Shown piece by piece: positions 30,764-41,042 of a stretch of DNA of 64,000 bases; the first letter of the stretch is position 1; each line of letters opens with the position of its first letter. The translations under genes and the position numbers were made by a program. This DNA is from Erodium maritimum (lineage: Eukaryota; Streptophyta; Magnoliopsida; Geraniales; Geraniaceae). The DNA lies in assembly GCA_963921825.1 (NCBI GenBank), contig OY997589.1:21597735-21661734 (forward strand). The letters run 5' to 3'. The notes beneath the pieces are model-generated. The model was not told the DNA's origin. It saw only the letters and a list, made by a program, of their open reading frames with translations, and ran no database searches.

Positions 30764-33618
30764 TGTGAAGGCCGCCCCGGTCAAACTTCGTTTTTTTTGT
30801 GATTTATTCGTTCGGACTGTCGTTTGGGAAGAAAACTGTTTTTTTAAAAGGAATTGGTCTGCTGGGGCCTTAAACAGTTCAGGCCCAAGAACTTAGTCTT
30901 GGGCCCAGACTTTTGGAGCCTAGGCCGGTTTTAATCCGAGCCCAATTTGTGGCTTTGGCGTTAAAAAGCCAAATAAATTAGGGTTCGGCTTCATTCCCTC
31001 TTCCTCTCCCTTCACGCAGTCGTCCCCCTCTCCCGACCTCTCTCTCTACCTCTCCTCTTCCTCGTGCTCATTTCAGACTCGCCGGCCAGGGAGGAGACCT
31101 TCAAGCCTCAACCCGCTGCCTCCCATGTTTGATCCCGTCCACCACTACCTCCCGGTGACCGTGTCGAGCCGGCCAGTGACGGGAGACGGTGCTCGGGCTC
31201 GCGAGACGCCGTCCCCTCCCCGCGTCGCTCCGGATCCAACGCGTCGATGTCGCTCCGCCACCGGAGAGATCTGTAGAGCCGAGGCTGCCGCTGTTTCGTC
31301 GAGATCCTCATCATACGGTCCAGATCTGAGGCGAGAAAACTCACCGTGCTCCTCCGTTCCCAAGGCTGCAACCACCGCCGAGTCACCGTTCTTTTCCACT
31401 ACGGTGAAAGCCGCAACCCCCGTGAGGCCTCGGCCGGTAGCGTCACCGCCGGTGGTCGGTTCCACCGGATCCGTGCACCATCTCTCAGATCTGCTTTTTT
31501 TCCTTTTCCCAAGACAATTCTCGATCAGTTCGAACACGAAGCAAAAATTAAAGAAAAGAAATTAAAACCAAAACAGAATTAAATAAAAAGTTTTTTTTTG
31601 GACTGTTGAACGAATTCGGAGCGTTTGGATGACAGAATCACCGGACGGATAAAATCGGACTTGGGACCGTGGTTGAGAACCTGAATTTTGAGTACGGGAC
31701 TAAAAGCGGGAACGCGCAAATCAGACCCTGTGCCTCGGAACCCGTGCATTGGGAATTGTGCCTCGGAACTTGTGCATTTGGAACCTTGGCTCGGGAACCG
31801 TGCACCGGGTTCCTTGCTTCGGGCTCGTGTGCTTGAACCCGATTCGTCGTATAAACCCTCTTTTTATCCGTTCGAGTTTAGAAGGCAACTTGTTGAATTT
31901 AAATTGGTCTGTACGTAACTTTTAAATTAACTTTGGAGCCATTGTTAATTATAGCTTTCCGTGTTAATTTAGAGTCCGGCTTCGATCGTGGAGAAGACCG
32001 GAGGTAGCGAGCCAGGACGTCAGCAGCTAGGAGACGTAGCTGTTTGTTCTTCTTGAGGTAGGGAACGTAGCGAATACCGGTTTATTTACGGAAAGTTACT
32101 AGTATGCATGTTAGGTAATAATAATAACCGGAAAGGTCCTAGTTGGCATATAGGATGTGATTCACTAGAATAACTGCTTTTAGTTATATAATAACCGGAC
32201 GAGTCTTAGTGTGCATGTAGGATGTGATTCACTAGTTTAATCGCCTTCAATATCTTGGGAAATTGCCGTGCTGGTAGAATGGCCATGTCGAGCCTTAGGA
32301 TTGCGTGTTGTTTGAGGTGCTTAATTGCTTCATGGGAACTCAGTTTGAGTCTTAATAAGATTATACTCGGTGTAATATGTTGTGACTAAGTGTGGGCAAG
32401 TGTGCCGTGTTGATATAATGTGAACCCTTGGTTGTAATATGATCGGGTGAGTGATAGACCGATTTGTGTGTTATGGTGAGTTTGGTTGGGTTGGTATATC
32501 GGGGCCGAACTATGGTTTTGTGATGCGTGTTGTTCCCTTGAAGTTCTGTGTTCCAAGAGGATGTGTACCCGGTATGATACCTACACTGAGAGAGTATGCC
32601 GGTGTAGAGTATCGAGGACGAGGACGGTGAGGCCGTTATCCCGATGCTCTGCGGTCCGGGAAGACTTACGACCGAGGTATATGTCGGTCAGTTATGCGTG
32701 AGGCCCCGATTCTCCATGACGGGAAGGCGTACGACCGAGGTATGTGCCGGTCTAGTATGCGTGAGGCCCTGATTCTACGTGATAGGAAGATGTCCGACTG
32801 AGGGATTTTCGGTCTGGGATGTTACCCCGATTCTACGTGACGGGAAGATGTCGGGACCGATTCTTCGTGTTCCGGTACGACATAAATGGAACGGGCTGTA
32901 AAAGTCGGAGATGTTGGAAATGGTTGTACTAAGTTTTGTGTGGTTCTGCTGTGTGTTGTGCGTGCTGATTGACTTTGTGCGTTGTTTTAAGTGTGATTGT
33001 AAGAGTATTTAGTGACTCGAGGTGTTGTTTTACCTGTTTTTTGTATTGCCATGCGAGTTCACACGTATGGTCGGTTGTGAGGTAACCGTGAGCGTTGTCC
33101 ATCGGGAATTGTTAGGTGATGAGTGTCAAGAGCAAAGTTGAGAAGAGTGTATGTGTTCGGTTATTGTGAGTTTGATTTACGGGTTGTGCCTGAGCGAAGG
33201 TCAAGCGTTGTCTTGGTTTAATTGCTTCTTTTGACTGTTAGTTGTTATGCTTTACTAGTATGCCCTAATTGGACGGTTACTCGTGGTATTGAACTGATGT
33301 CCATAACCTTAACTACTTTTCCTACTGAGTGAAAGCTCACCCCTTACCTTGTTGTTTTTCAGGTGTTGAGCGGGATCAGTATTAGCGGGATTCTCGTAGT
33401 TGGGAACTGACGAGGGTCTTGGCTAGTGTCTAGAGACGTACTGTGTATTTTAAACTAAACATTGTTTTTACGGTTTACATTTGAGTTGTTGACTCATTTG
33501 ATCGGACTTTGGATTTCGATGTACTATTTCAAGACTTATTTCTTTTAAATTGTCTTTATTACTTATTTATCTAAGTCCACGTCTCGAGTTCGGTCAAAAC
33601 CGGATTTGGGGCGTGACA
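30764..33618 (+). repeat. 5' LTR of the gypsy element (2855 bp)
   Basis: It begins TGTGAAGGCCGCCCCGGTC and ends GGATTTGGGGCGTGACA. It contains a GC-rich frame at 31125-31565, the core 'ggaggtagcgagccagg' shared with the solo-LTR family, and tandem units of about 60 bp around 'tacgaccgaggtat' (32640-32880). Compared with the 3' LTR there are three differences in the first 75 bases. Confidence 0.92.
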
Positions 33619-33621
33619 ATT

Positions 33622-33633
33622 TGGTATCAGAGC
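33622..33633 (+). other. Primer binding site (initiator Met-tRNA)
   Basis: TGGTATCAGAGC lies four bases after the 5' LTR end. It is complementary to the 3' end of plant initiator Met-tRNA, as used by many plant LTR retrotransposons. Confidence 0.9.
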
Positions 33634-33640
33634 CTGGTTA

Positions 33641-34517
33641 CATTTTGAACTCGTTTTTCAAAACCTCGGACCGTACGTCAATTAGGTGGGTAGAGTGGGG
33701 TCGTTAAGTTACCGTGTGTCGGTCACGCAAGTCGGAGATGTCCTACGCGTAGAAACGAGACGGAGAGAGTCTCGGGTTGGTGGGTGTCTGGTCTAAGTAC
33801 CGTGTGTTTTTGAACTAGTGTGGTTTGTCGTTATTGTTTGAGTTAAACTGGTTTCCAAGTATGGACTTAGTCGGGCGGTAAGAGTGAGATTACCGAGACC
33901 TGAGGTGTAGGTTGAGATAAATTGATGTGCGTTGAAATTGTGATTGGGTGTTGTGTGCAGTTGGTATTTGGTGGTCCCGCATAAGCGGATGGGTGGTAAA
34001 ATTACGGGTCATGCCCGATTCTCTGTAGAAACTGAAGTGTATGTACCATCACGATTCAGCTATAGGGGCCACTATAGCTGGACATGAATAGAGGGATGCC
34101 AAGTGGTTACAACGTAATTCGGGGACGCCTGAACCGGGTTGTAACGACGCGGGGTCAACATGAATGTTATGTTAGAAAGAGAACGCGTTAAGTCTTTTAA
34201 ACCTAAGTTGTCGTTGTCTGAGGTGTGTTTGTGGTGTGGTAGTTGCTTTGTGGAATTGATGTGGTATAAGCTGTGGTTTGGGTGACTTTTGTGTGAAGTT
34301 GTGAGTAACCTCGTTATTTGAGTGTATAAGCTATGTGTGACGCACTAGTGTGCAGACTTCTCTGCTGTGTGCTATTGTGTGACTATACTATACTGAGTAT
34401 ATTACTACTATAAGTATTATTGTTGTGGACTGTGTGTGGCGTTAGTTATTCTAAGCGCGATGTCTTTTCGAGTTAAAAACCTGAACATGTTCGTTATCCG
34501 TGCAGAGGATTTATGAC
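33641..34517 (+). other. Leader of the gypsy element, no ORF
   Basis: About 0.9 kb between the primer site and the gag ATG, GT-rich, with no coding frame or repeat I recognise. It probably contains the packaging signal. Confidence 0.6.
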
Positions 34518-35955
34518 ATGGCACGTACTTATGCTCCACGAGGCACCAGAGGACGGCCAGTTGGGGGCCGAGGACGGCCAGCTAGGGTCTGGGGACGGTC
34601 GTCGACCGTTGAGCCGACAGGGGCGAGTAGTGCTCAGGGTGCACCCGTTGAGGGGCACGAGAGGGCTGAGACAGCCCAGGCGGCAGCTCTGGAGGAGCTG
34701 ACTCGCACTGTTCAGAGTTTGGTAGCAGCCTTTGCCCAGAGAGAGGGCACAGCTTCGATATCGGAGGTTGTGCCTGCTTCCACTGCAGCGACCATCGAGA
34801 GACCTGCTCAGGTCGACAGCTACACTACACAGGCGCTGCGAGACTTCCGCAGGCTAGGTATTCTTGTGTTTTCCGGGGAGTCAGACCCCGAGGCAGCCGA
34901 GAGGTGGCTAGAGCGGATCACCCGCAACCTTGACACATCCAGGATTCTGAGCGGTGGCCTGAGAGTGTCCTTCTCAGCTTTCCATCTAGAGGGAGAGGCC
35001 TACCACTGGTGGCAGCGCGAGCAGGCGCGAGTGGGAGATGACTTTGCGCTGTTCGGATAGTGTTTTCTTGAGCAGTACTTTCCTCAGTCAGTACTGGACG
35101 ACAGGCATCAATAGTTCCTGGAGCTGCGACAGGAGGGACTATCAGTGTCCGAGTACGAGGCGAGGTTCACCGCCCTGTCTCGTTTTGCTCAGGAGATGGT
35201 ACAAACGGAGGCTCTCCATTGCCGACGTTTCGAGGAAGGGCTCCGCCCTGCGATCGTGGACCGGGTCGCTGTTTTGAGGACCCAGGTATATATTGACCTG
35301 GTGGACCAGGCCTTGGCTGTGGAGCGACGCTTCCGTGAGACAGCTAGGACTCAGGAGGTCAGGCCGAGGTCGAGAAGCTTTTTGAGGCCATCCGAGACTC
35401 GGGATCCGAGGAGGCAGAGGACCTCGGGATCGTTTCGGACTCATACCCAGTCGAGAGGACCGCGACAGGTTGGATCGGTGGCTTCAGTTGGACCTTCCAT
35501 GAGAGGGCGCACGTGCTACGGATGTGGACGGACGGGTCACATGGCTCGAGACTGCCCGGGGAGCAGCGGACCAGTGGACCGTCCAGTGTGTAGATCTAAG
35601 GAGAGGTCGAGTGTCGGCCCACTGCTTTTTCACCGGTGTGGTCTGCCAGGACACTTCGTTTCCAGGTGCCCCGATCAACTTTTGGAGGTGTCGGCCCAGC
35701 GACCACAGAAGTCGCAGGCTGGGCAGTCACCGCAGTGTCAGCAGCGTTAGGCTCAGACGCAGAAAGCTCCGTGGCAGGCAGCGAGCGCCCCAGCGCCGAG
35801 ACAGAGAGCTGCGCAGCAGGTGACACTTCCACCACCTCCGAGAGGCGGACCCCCGACACGGCAGGGCCAGGTGTATGCTGTCACCGATTCACGAGCGGAG
35901 AGACCGGATTCCGATCATGAGATCGCTCTTGGTTTCGAGCACGTTTTGGATTAGA
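34518..35955 (+). pseudogene. gag of the gypsy element, three in-frame amber stops
   Basis: ATG at 34518 (MARTYAPRGTRGRPVGGRG). The capsid-like core LRDFRRLGILVFSGESDPEA, AERWLERITRNLD and AFHLEGEAYHWWQ follows, then QYFPQSVLDDRH and VSEYEARFTALSRFAQEM. The nucleocapsid has a complete zinc knuckle CYGCGRTGHMARDC and a second one that lost its first Cys (FHRCGLPGHFVSRC). The same frame continues to 35955 (GQVYAVTDSRAE, usual before protease) but is broken by TAG at 35058, 35112 and 35748. At least two of these sit where Gln is expected, consistent with CAG to TAG decay. Confidence 0.9.
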
Positions 35956-37352
35956 GGACATCGCAGAGCATGGGGCTAGCAAGAGTCCGGGAGTTGCTTT
36001 TGTTTTGACTTGAGCGTCGTACTTTCTATTTTAAGACTTGTATTTGACTCGTTTTGGTTTTGTTACTATTAGTTATTGGAGCAGTTTTTGAACTTTTACT
36101 TCGTTCAAGTCGGTTTCTGTTATTTCTTAGTTCGCGCCCCGAGTTCAGCCAAGTACGAATGTTGGGACGGAATTTAGAACTGTGTACCTTGGCACGCTAG
36201 TTGGGGGTGCGACGGTGTCGACTAGTGTCAGTCGTAATAACCTTCCCGTACTGGACTGTCTTTCTTCAAACGTGTTGAGCAAGTGAAGAGAACCGAATCG
36301 CGAAGTATCAAGCTTTCCTCGATGGTTTACTAGCGAAAAGTGCCCAAGCGGCGGAGGATCGCAGAAATACCAGTACACTGTCAGACCGGCCAAGGGAGAT
36401 GGCCGAGTGACGATGAGATCAGAGTGGCGCAGCGGAAGTGTGGTGGGCCCATAACCCACATGCATTGCTTTCTTCTGTTCGTCCTTACACTTGAAGAGAC
36501 ATGGGGGCCTAAGAGTAGAACCTTGATGTGTTCCTGATGTCTTGACACCCTGGCTAAGTACGTTGTGGGTTGTTGAGCGTGTGTCGTACGTGTGAGAGGA
36601 GAGTAATTGAACGCCCTTTTCTTAGTAACCTTTTGTGTCGAACTTGACGACTTTCGATGTCATCCTGGGAATGGACTGACTCTCAAGACGTGGGACGTCG
36701 ATCGATTGTGACCGGCGACCGATGGCGATACGATCGAGCAACTCGACTGTCACATACGTACGGGCAGTGGGTGCGAAGTTTGGATCGATGCACATCATTT
36801 GTCAACAAGTAAAGGTCGAACGCCAGTGTTCCGAGGGAACTAGTACGACCCATACGAGAGCACAATAGAAGTAAGAGCACCGTTTGCTGGAGTCCGGAAA
36901 TAATTAGCCGAGTGCGACCACCACAACGCTTTTAGGCCAGTAACATTATGGCACCATACGAAGCAGTGTATGGTAGGTTGGGTCAAATGCCCAAGCGGGG
37001 AACAGTTGAGGGCTAAGAGTCGACCTTTGTTGATCCCGAATTGTTCGAGAAACGATTGAGAGGTGGTGTGGACTGTCTGAGTAACGATCGTAGTCCCACG
37101 TACGCGCAGTTCCCCGTGTGTTGCTCCGGTATGATGCCTATACCGATAGACGATTTTGGTATAGGATATCTCGACCAGAGTTGCGAGTGCCGGTGCAACA
37201 TTTCTACCGACGGAGGATTCCGATATCAATTATCTGGTTTATGTATCCTCGCGAGTATGGGTGTTGATGGACTGAGAGTTTTTGTTCGGACATCCTTTGA
37301 GGAAGGATTAAATGGAGTACGTTCGTTTTAAATTTCGTGGACAAAATTCTTT
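35956..37352 (+). pseudogene. Heavily deleted pol remnant (protease and integrase traces)
   Basis: Near 36652-36680 one frame reads FDVILGMD, the block after the gypsy protease active site, with a stop replacing the usual Trp. At 36948-36977 it reads MAPYEAVYGR, the signature near the end of gypsy integrases. These motifs normally lie more than 2 kb apart, but here are separated by under 300 bp, so RT, RNase H and most of integrase are gone. The stretch 36000-36160 resembles LTR-end sequence ('cgccccgagttcagcc') and may mark a recombination joint. Confidence 0.7.
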
Positions 37353-37361
37353 TAAGGAGGG
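37353..37361 (+). other. Polypurine tract
   Basis: AAGGAGGG followed by TAGAC directly upstream of the 3' LTR start at 37367, the usual plus-strand priming site. Confidence 0.75.
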
Positions 37362-37366
37362 TAGAC

Positions 37367-39892
37367 TGTGAAGACCGCCCCGGTCAAACTTCGTTTTTGT
37401 TGTGATTGATTCGTTCGGACTGTCGTTTGGGAAGAAAACTGTTTTTTTTATAAAAAAAAATAAGGGAATTGGGCTACTCGGGCCTTAAACAGTTCAGACC
37501 TAAGAACTTGGTCTTAGGCCCAGACATTTCGAGCCCAGGCCGATTTTCATCCGAGCCTAGTTTGTGGCTTTGGCGTTAAAAAGCCAAAAAAATTAGGGTT
37601 CGGCTTCGTTCCCTCTTCCTCTCCCTTCACGCAGCCGTCCACCTCTCCCGACCTCTCTCTCTACCTCTCCTCTTCCCCGTGCTCGTTTCAGACTCACCGG
37701 CCAGGGAGGAGACCTTCAATCCTCAACCCGCCGCCTCCCGTGTTCGATCCCGGCCACCACTACCTCCCGGTGACCGTGTCGAGCCGACCAGTGACGGGAG
37801 ACGGTGCTCATGCTCGCGAGACGCAGTCCCTTCCCCGCGCCACTCTGGATCCAACGTGTCGACGCCGCTCCGCCGCCGGAGAGATCTGCAGAGCCAAGAC
37901 CGCCGCTGTTTCGTCGAGATCCTCGCCGTACGGTCCAGAGCTGAGGCGAGAAAACTCGCCGTGCTCCGCCGCTCCCAAGGCTGCAACAACCGCCCAGCCG
38001 CCGTTCTTTTCCCTTACGGTGAGAGCCGCAACCCCCGTGAGGCCTCGGCTGGTAGCGTCACCGCCGGTGGTCGGTTCCACCGGATCCGTGTACCATCTCT
38101 CAGATCTGCTTTTTTTTCCCCTTCCCGTGACAATTCTGGATCAGTTCGAACACGAAGCAAAAATTAAAGAAAATTAAAGAAAGGAAATTAAAACCAAAAC
38201 AAAATTAAATAAAAATGTTTTTTATGGATTGTTGAACGAATCCAGAGCGTTTGGATGACAGAATCACCGAACGGATAAAATCGGACTTGGGACCATGGTT
38301 GAGAACCTGAATTTTGAGTACGGGACTAAAAGCGGGAACGCGCGAATTGGACACCTTGGGAACCGTGCATCGGAACACGTGCATTGGGAACCGTTCCTCG
38401 GGACCCGTGCATTGGGAACAGTGCACCGGGTTCCGTGCTTCGGGGCTTGGGTGCTCAAACCTGACAAGTCTTAGTGTGCATGTAGGATGTGATTCATTAG
38501 TTTAATCGCCTTCAATATCTTGGGAAATTGCCGTGCTGCTAGAATGGCCATGTCGAGCCTTAGGATTGCGTGTTGTTTGAGGTGCTTAATTGCTTCCTGT
38601 GAACTCAGTTTGAGTCTTAATAAGATTATACTCGGTGTAATATGTTGTGACTAAGTGTGGGCAAGTGTGCCGTGTTGATATAATGTGAACCCTTGGTTGT
38701 GATATGATCGGGTGAGTGATAGACCGATTTGTGTGTTATGGTGAGTTTGGCTGGGTTGGTATATCGGGGCCGAACTATGGTTTTGGGATGCGTGTTATTC
38801 CCTTGAAGTTCGGTGTTCCAAGAGGATGTGTACCCGGTATGATACCTACACTGAGAGAGTATGCCGGTGTAGAGTATCGAGGATGAGGACGGTGAGGCCG
38901 TTATCCCGATGCTCTGCGGTCTGGGAAGACTTACGACCGAGGTATATGTCGGTCAGTTATGCGTGAGGCCCTGATTCTCCGTGACGGGAAGGCGTACGAC
39001 CGAGGTATGTGCCGGTCCAGTATGCGTGAGGCTCTGATTCTACGTGACAGGAAGACGTCCGACTGAGGGATTTCCGGTCTGGGATGTTACCCCGATTCTA
39101 CGTGACGGGAAGATGTCGGGACCGATGCTTCGTGTTCCGGTACGACAAAAATGGAACGGGCTGTGAAAGCCGGAGATGTTGGAAATGGTTGTACTAAGTT
39201 TTGTGTGGTTCTGTTGTGTGTGTTGTGCGTGCTGATTGGATTTGTGCGTTGTTTTAAGTGTGATTATGGTCTTGTGATAGTGTTTAGTGACTCGAGGTTC
39301 TGTTTTACCTGTATTCTGTGTTGCCGTGCGAGTTCGCACGTATGGTCGGTTGTGAGGTAACCGTGAGTGTTGTCCATTGGGAATTGTTAGGTGATGAGTG
39401 TCAAGAGAAAAGTTGAGAAGAGTATGTGTTCGGTTCATTGTGAGTTTGATTTACGGGTTGTGCCTGAGCGAAGGTCAAGCGTTGTCTTGGTTTAATTGCT
39501 TCTTTTGACTGTTAGTTGTTATGTTTTACTAGTATGCCCTAATTGGACGGTTACTCGTGGTATTGAACTGATGTCCATAACCTTAACTACTTTTCCTACT
39601 GAGTGAAAGCTCACCCCTTACCTTGTTGTTTTTCAGGTGTTGAGCAGGATCAGTATTAGCGGGATTCTCAGAGTTGGGAACTGATGAGGGTCTTGGCTAG
39701 TGTCTAGAGACGTACTGTGTATTTTAAACTAAACAATGTTTTTACGTTTTACATTTGAGCTGTTGACTCATTTGATCGGACTTTGGATTTCGCTGTACTA
39801 TTTCAAAACTTATTTCTTTTAAATTGTCTTTATTACTTATTTATCTAAGTCCACGTCTCGAGTTCGGTCAAAACCGGATTTGGGGCGTGACA
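37367..39892 (+). repeat. 3' LTR of the gypsy element (2526 bp)
   Basis: Same ends as the 5' LTR. About 350 bp present in the 5' LTR (roughly 31841-32193, including the 'ggaggtagcgagcc' core) is missing at about 38461, where 'ctcaaacctgac' joins 'aagtcttagtgtgcatg'. Confidence 0.92.
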
Positions 39893-40048
39893 ACATATAT
39901 TTTTAATTGATGCATATCTTGTAATTGATTTCGTAATCAATCACCCCCACCCCCCCTGAATTTCGGTGTCATCCGATTTGGGTAATCAATGGTCCAGATT
40001 GGTTTTACGTTCTGATCCGAAAATAGGTTTGTACTCGATAGTCCCCCT
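39893..40048. mobile_element. Right part of the MITE split by the gypsy element
   Basis: It resumes with 'tgcatatcttgtaattgatt' and ends GTTTGTACTCGATAGTCCCCC followed by (TA)n, the inverse of the MITE start. It joins in line with 30665-30763 once the retrotransposon is removed. Confidence 0.8.
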
Positions 40049-40061
40049 ATATATATATATA

Positions 40062-40275
40062 ATCTGGACCATTGATTACCCAAATCGGATGGCCACCGAA
40101 ATTCAGGGGGGTGGGGGTGATTGATTACGAAATCAATTACAAGATATGCATTAATTAAAAAGATATTAAAAAGATATGTATTAAATCTGGGCCTTTAATT
40201 CTATGATCCAAGGGCCCAGATTGAAAGTTCTACGTTCTGACGAAGTTATAAGGTCTGCACCTGATAGCTATCCTA
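40062..40275. mobile_element. (TA)n-flanked MITE lacking its left terminus
   Basis: Begins directly after (TA)n with 'aatctggaccattgattacc', the subterminal part of the family, and ends 'ctgcacctgatagctatcc' followed by a long (TA)n. About the first 50 bp of the usual left end are absent. Confidence 0.75.
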
Positions 40276-40289
40276 TATATATATATATA

Positions 40290-41042
40290 TATATATACAA
40301 AAATGATTTTTTAATATTTTTTAAAAAATAATTAGTGAAGTATAGTTGAGGTATTTTCGTCATTTTAACTGACGGCTTTGACTATTTATTATATAACTAA
40401 ACATCTGTGTAAATATCAGCTAAAAAAAACTTTAAGGTAAGTACCAATTAAACGCTACAAAATTAAGGCATGTATTTGTAATTTATCCTAAAATTAAAGG
40501 TCAAACTCATTGTTCTCCACCATCGACATATAAGTCCTAACATGAGTCTTGTTACCGTACATGTTTTTACAATAAAAATGTAAGGATTACGAAAATGAAT
40601 GATATAGCTTCAATCTTCCAATGATGCAACCGCAAACCAATTGCCTTTCTCTATTCTATCCTAATCTTTTCTTCTCCTTCTCCTTAACTATGATGAGGAT
40701 CCCAACCTGACTAGTAACATCTTACACATACCATGACAAGACCCAGTTAGAAAGTAAGTCGACATGCTCAATCTTTCGAGACCTATGTTAAATAATTTTG
40801 GATTTTAGGTGAATATTCAAAATCCCTATTTCTTCTTTTCCTCAGGCAACCACAAAGTGCCACACCAAAACTCCTCACTATACATGTTCTAATTCCCTTT
40901 CCTTTTCACCCCACCCATATATACATTTTCAGAAGTACCCACTTTGTCCAAAAAATAAATAAATATCTTTAAAACTCCCCTCTTCTCTCTAACAGTAACA
41001 TGTTCATTGATTCTCTACCTGCATATTTTTGCAGCATTCACT
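40290..41042. other. Spacer downstream of PIP5K, no gene seen
   Basis: AT-rich sequence with no coding frame or clear repeat. It would contain the PIP5K 3' UTR, but no good AATAAA is visible close to the stop. Confidence 0.5.

Larger units (their letters stand above)
30764..39892 (+). mobile_element. Ty3/gypsy retrotransposon with two LTRs, internally deleted, nested in a MITE
   Basis: LTRs at 30764-33618 and 37367-39892, both TGTGAAG..CGTGACA; Met-tRNA primer site; decayed gag; traces of protease and integrase; polypurine tract. The flanks are GCATA and ACATA (4 of 5 identical, a slightly diverged TSD), and the MITE sequence continues across the insertion. The internal region is only about 3.75 kb and lacks RT and RNase H, so the element is non-autonomous. 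The LTR length (2.5-2.9 kb), primer site and gag type suggest the Tekay/Del chromovirus lineage, but without RT this is an inference. Confidence 0.93.

Noticed and set aside
36840..37331. Minus-strand 129-codon frame and plus-strand 96-codon frame as genes
   Set aside because: The interval contains the integrase trace MAPYEAVYGR and belongs to the decayed pol region of the gypsy element.
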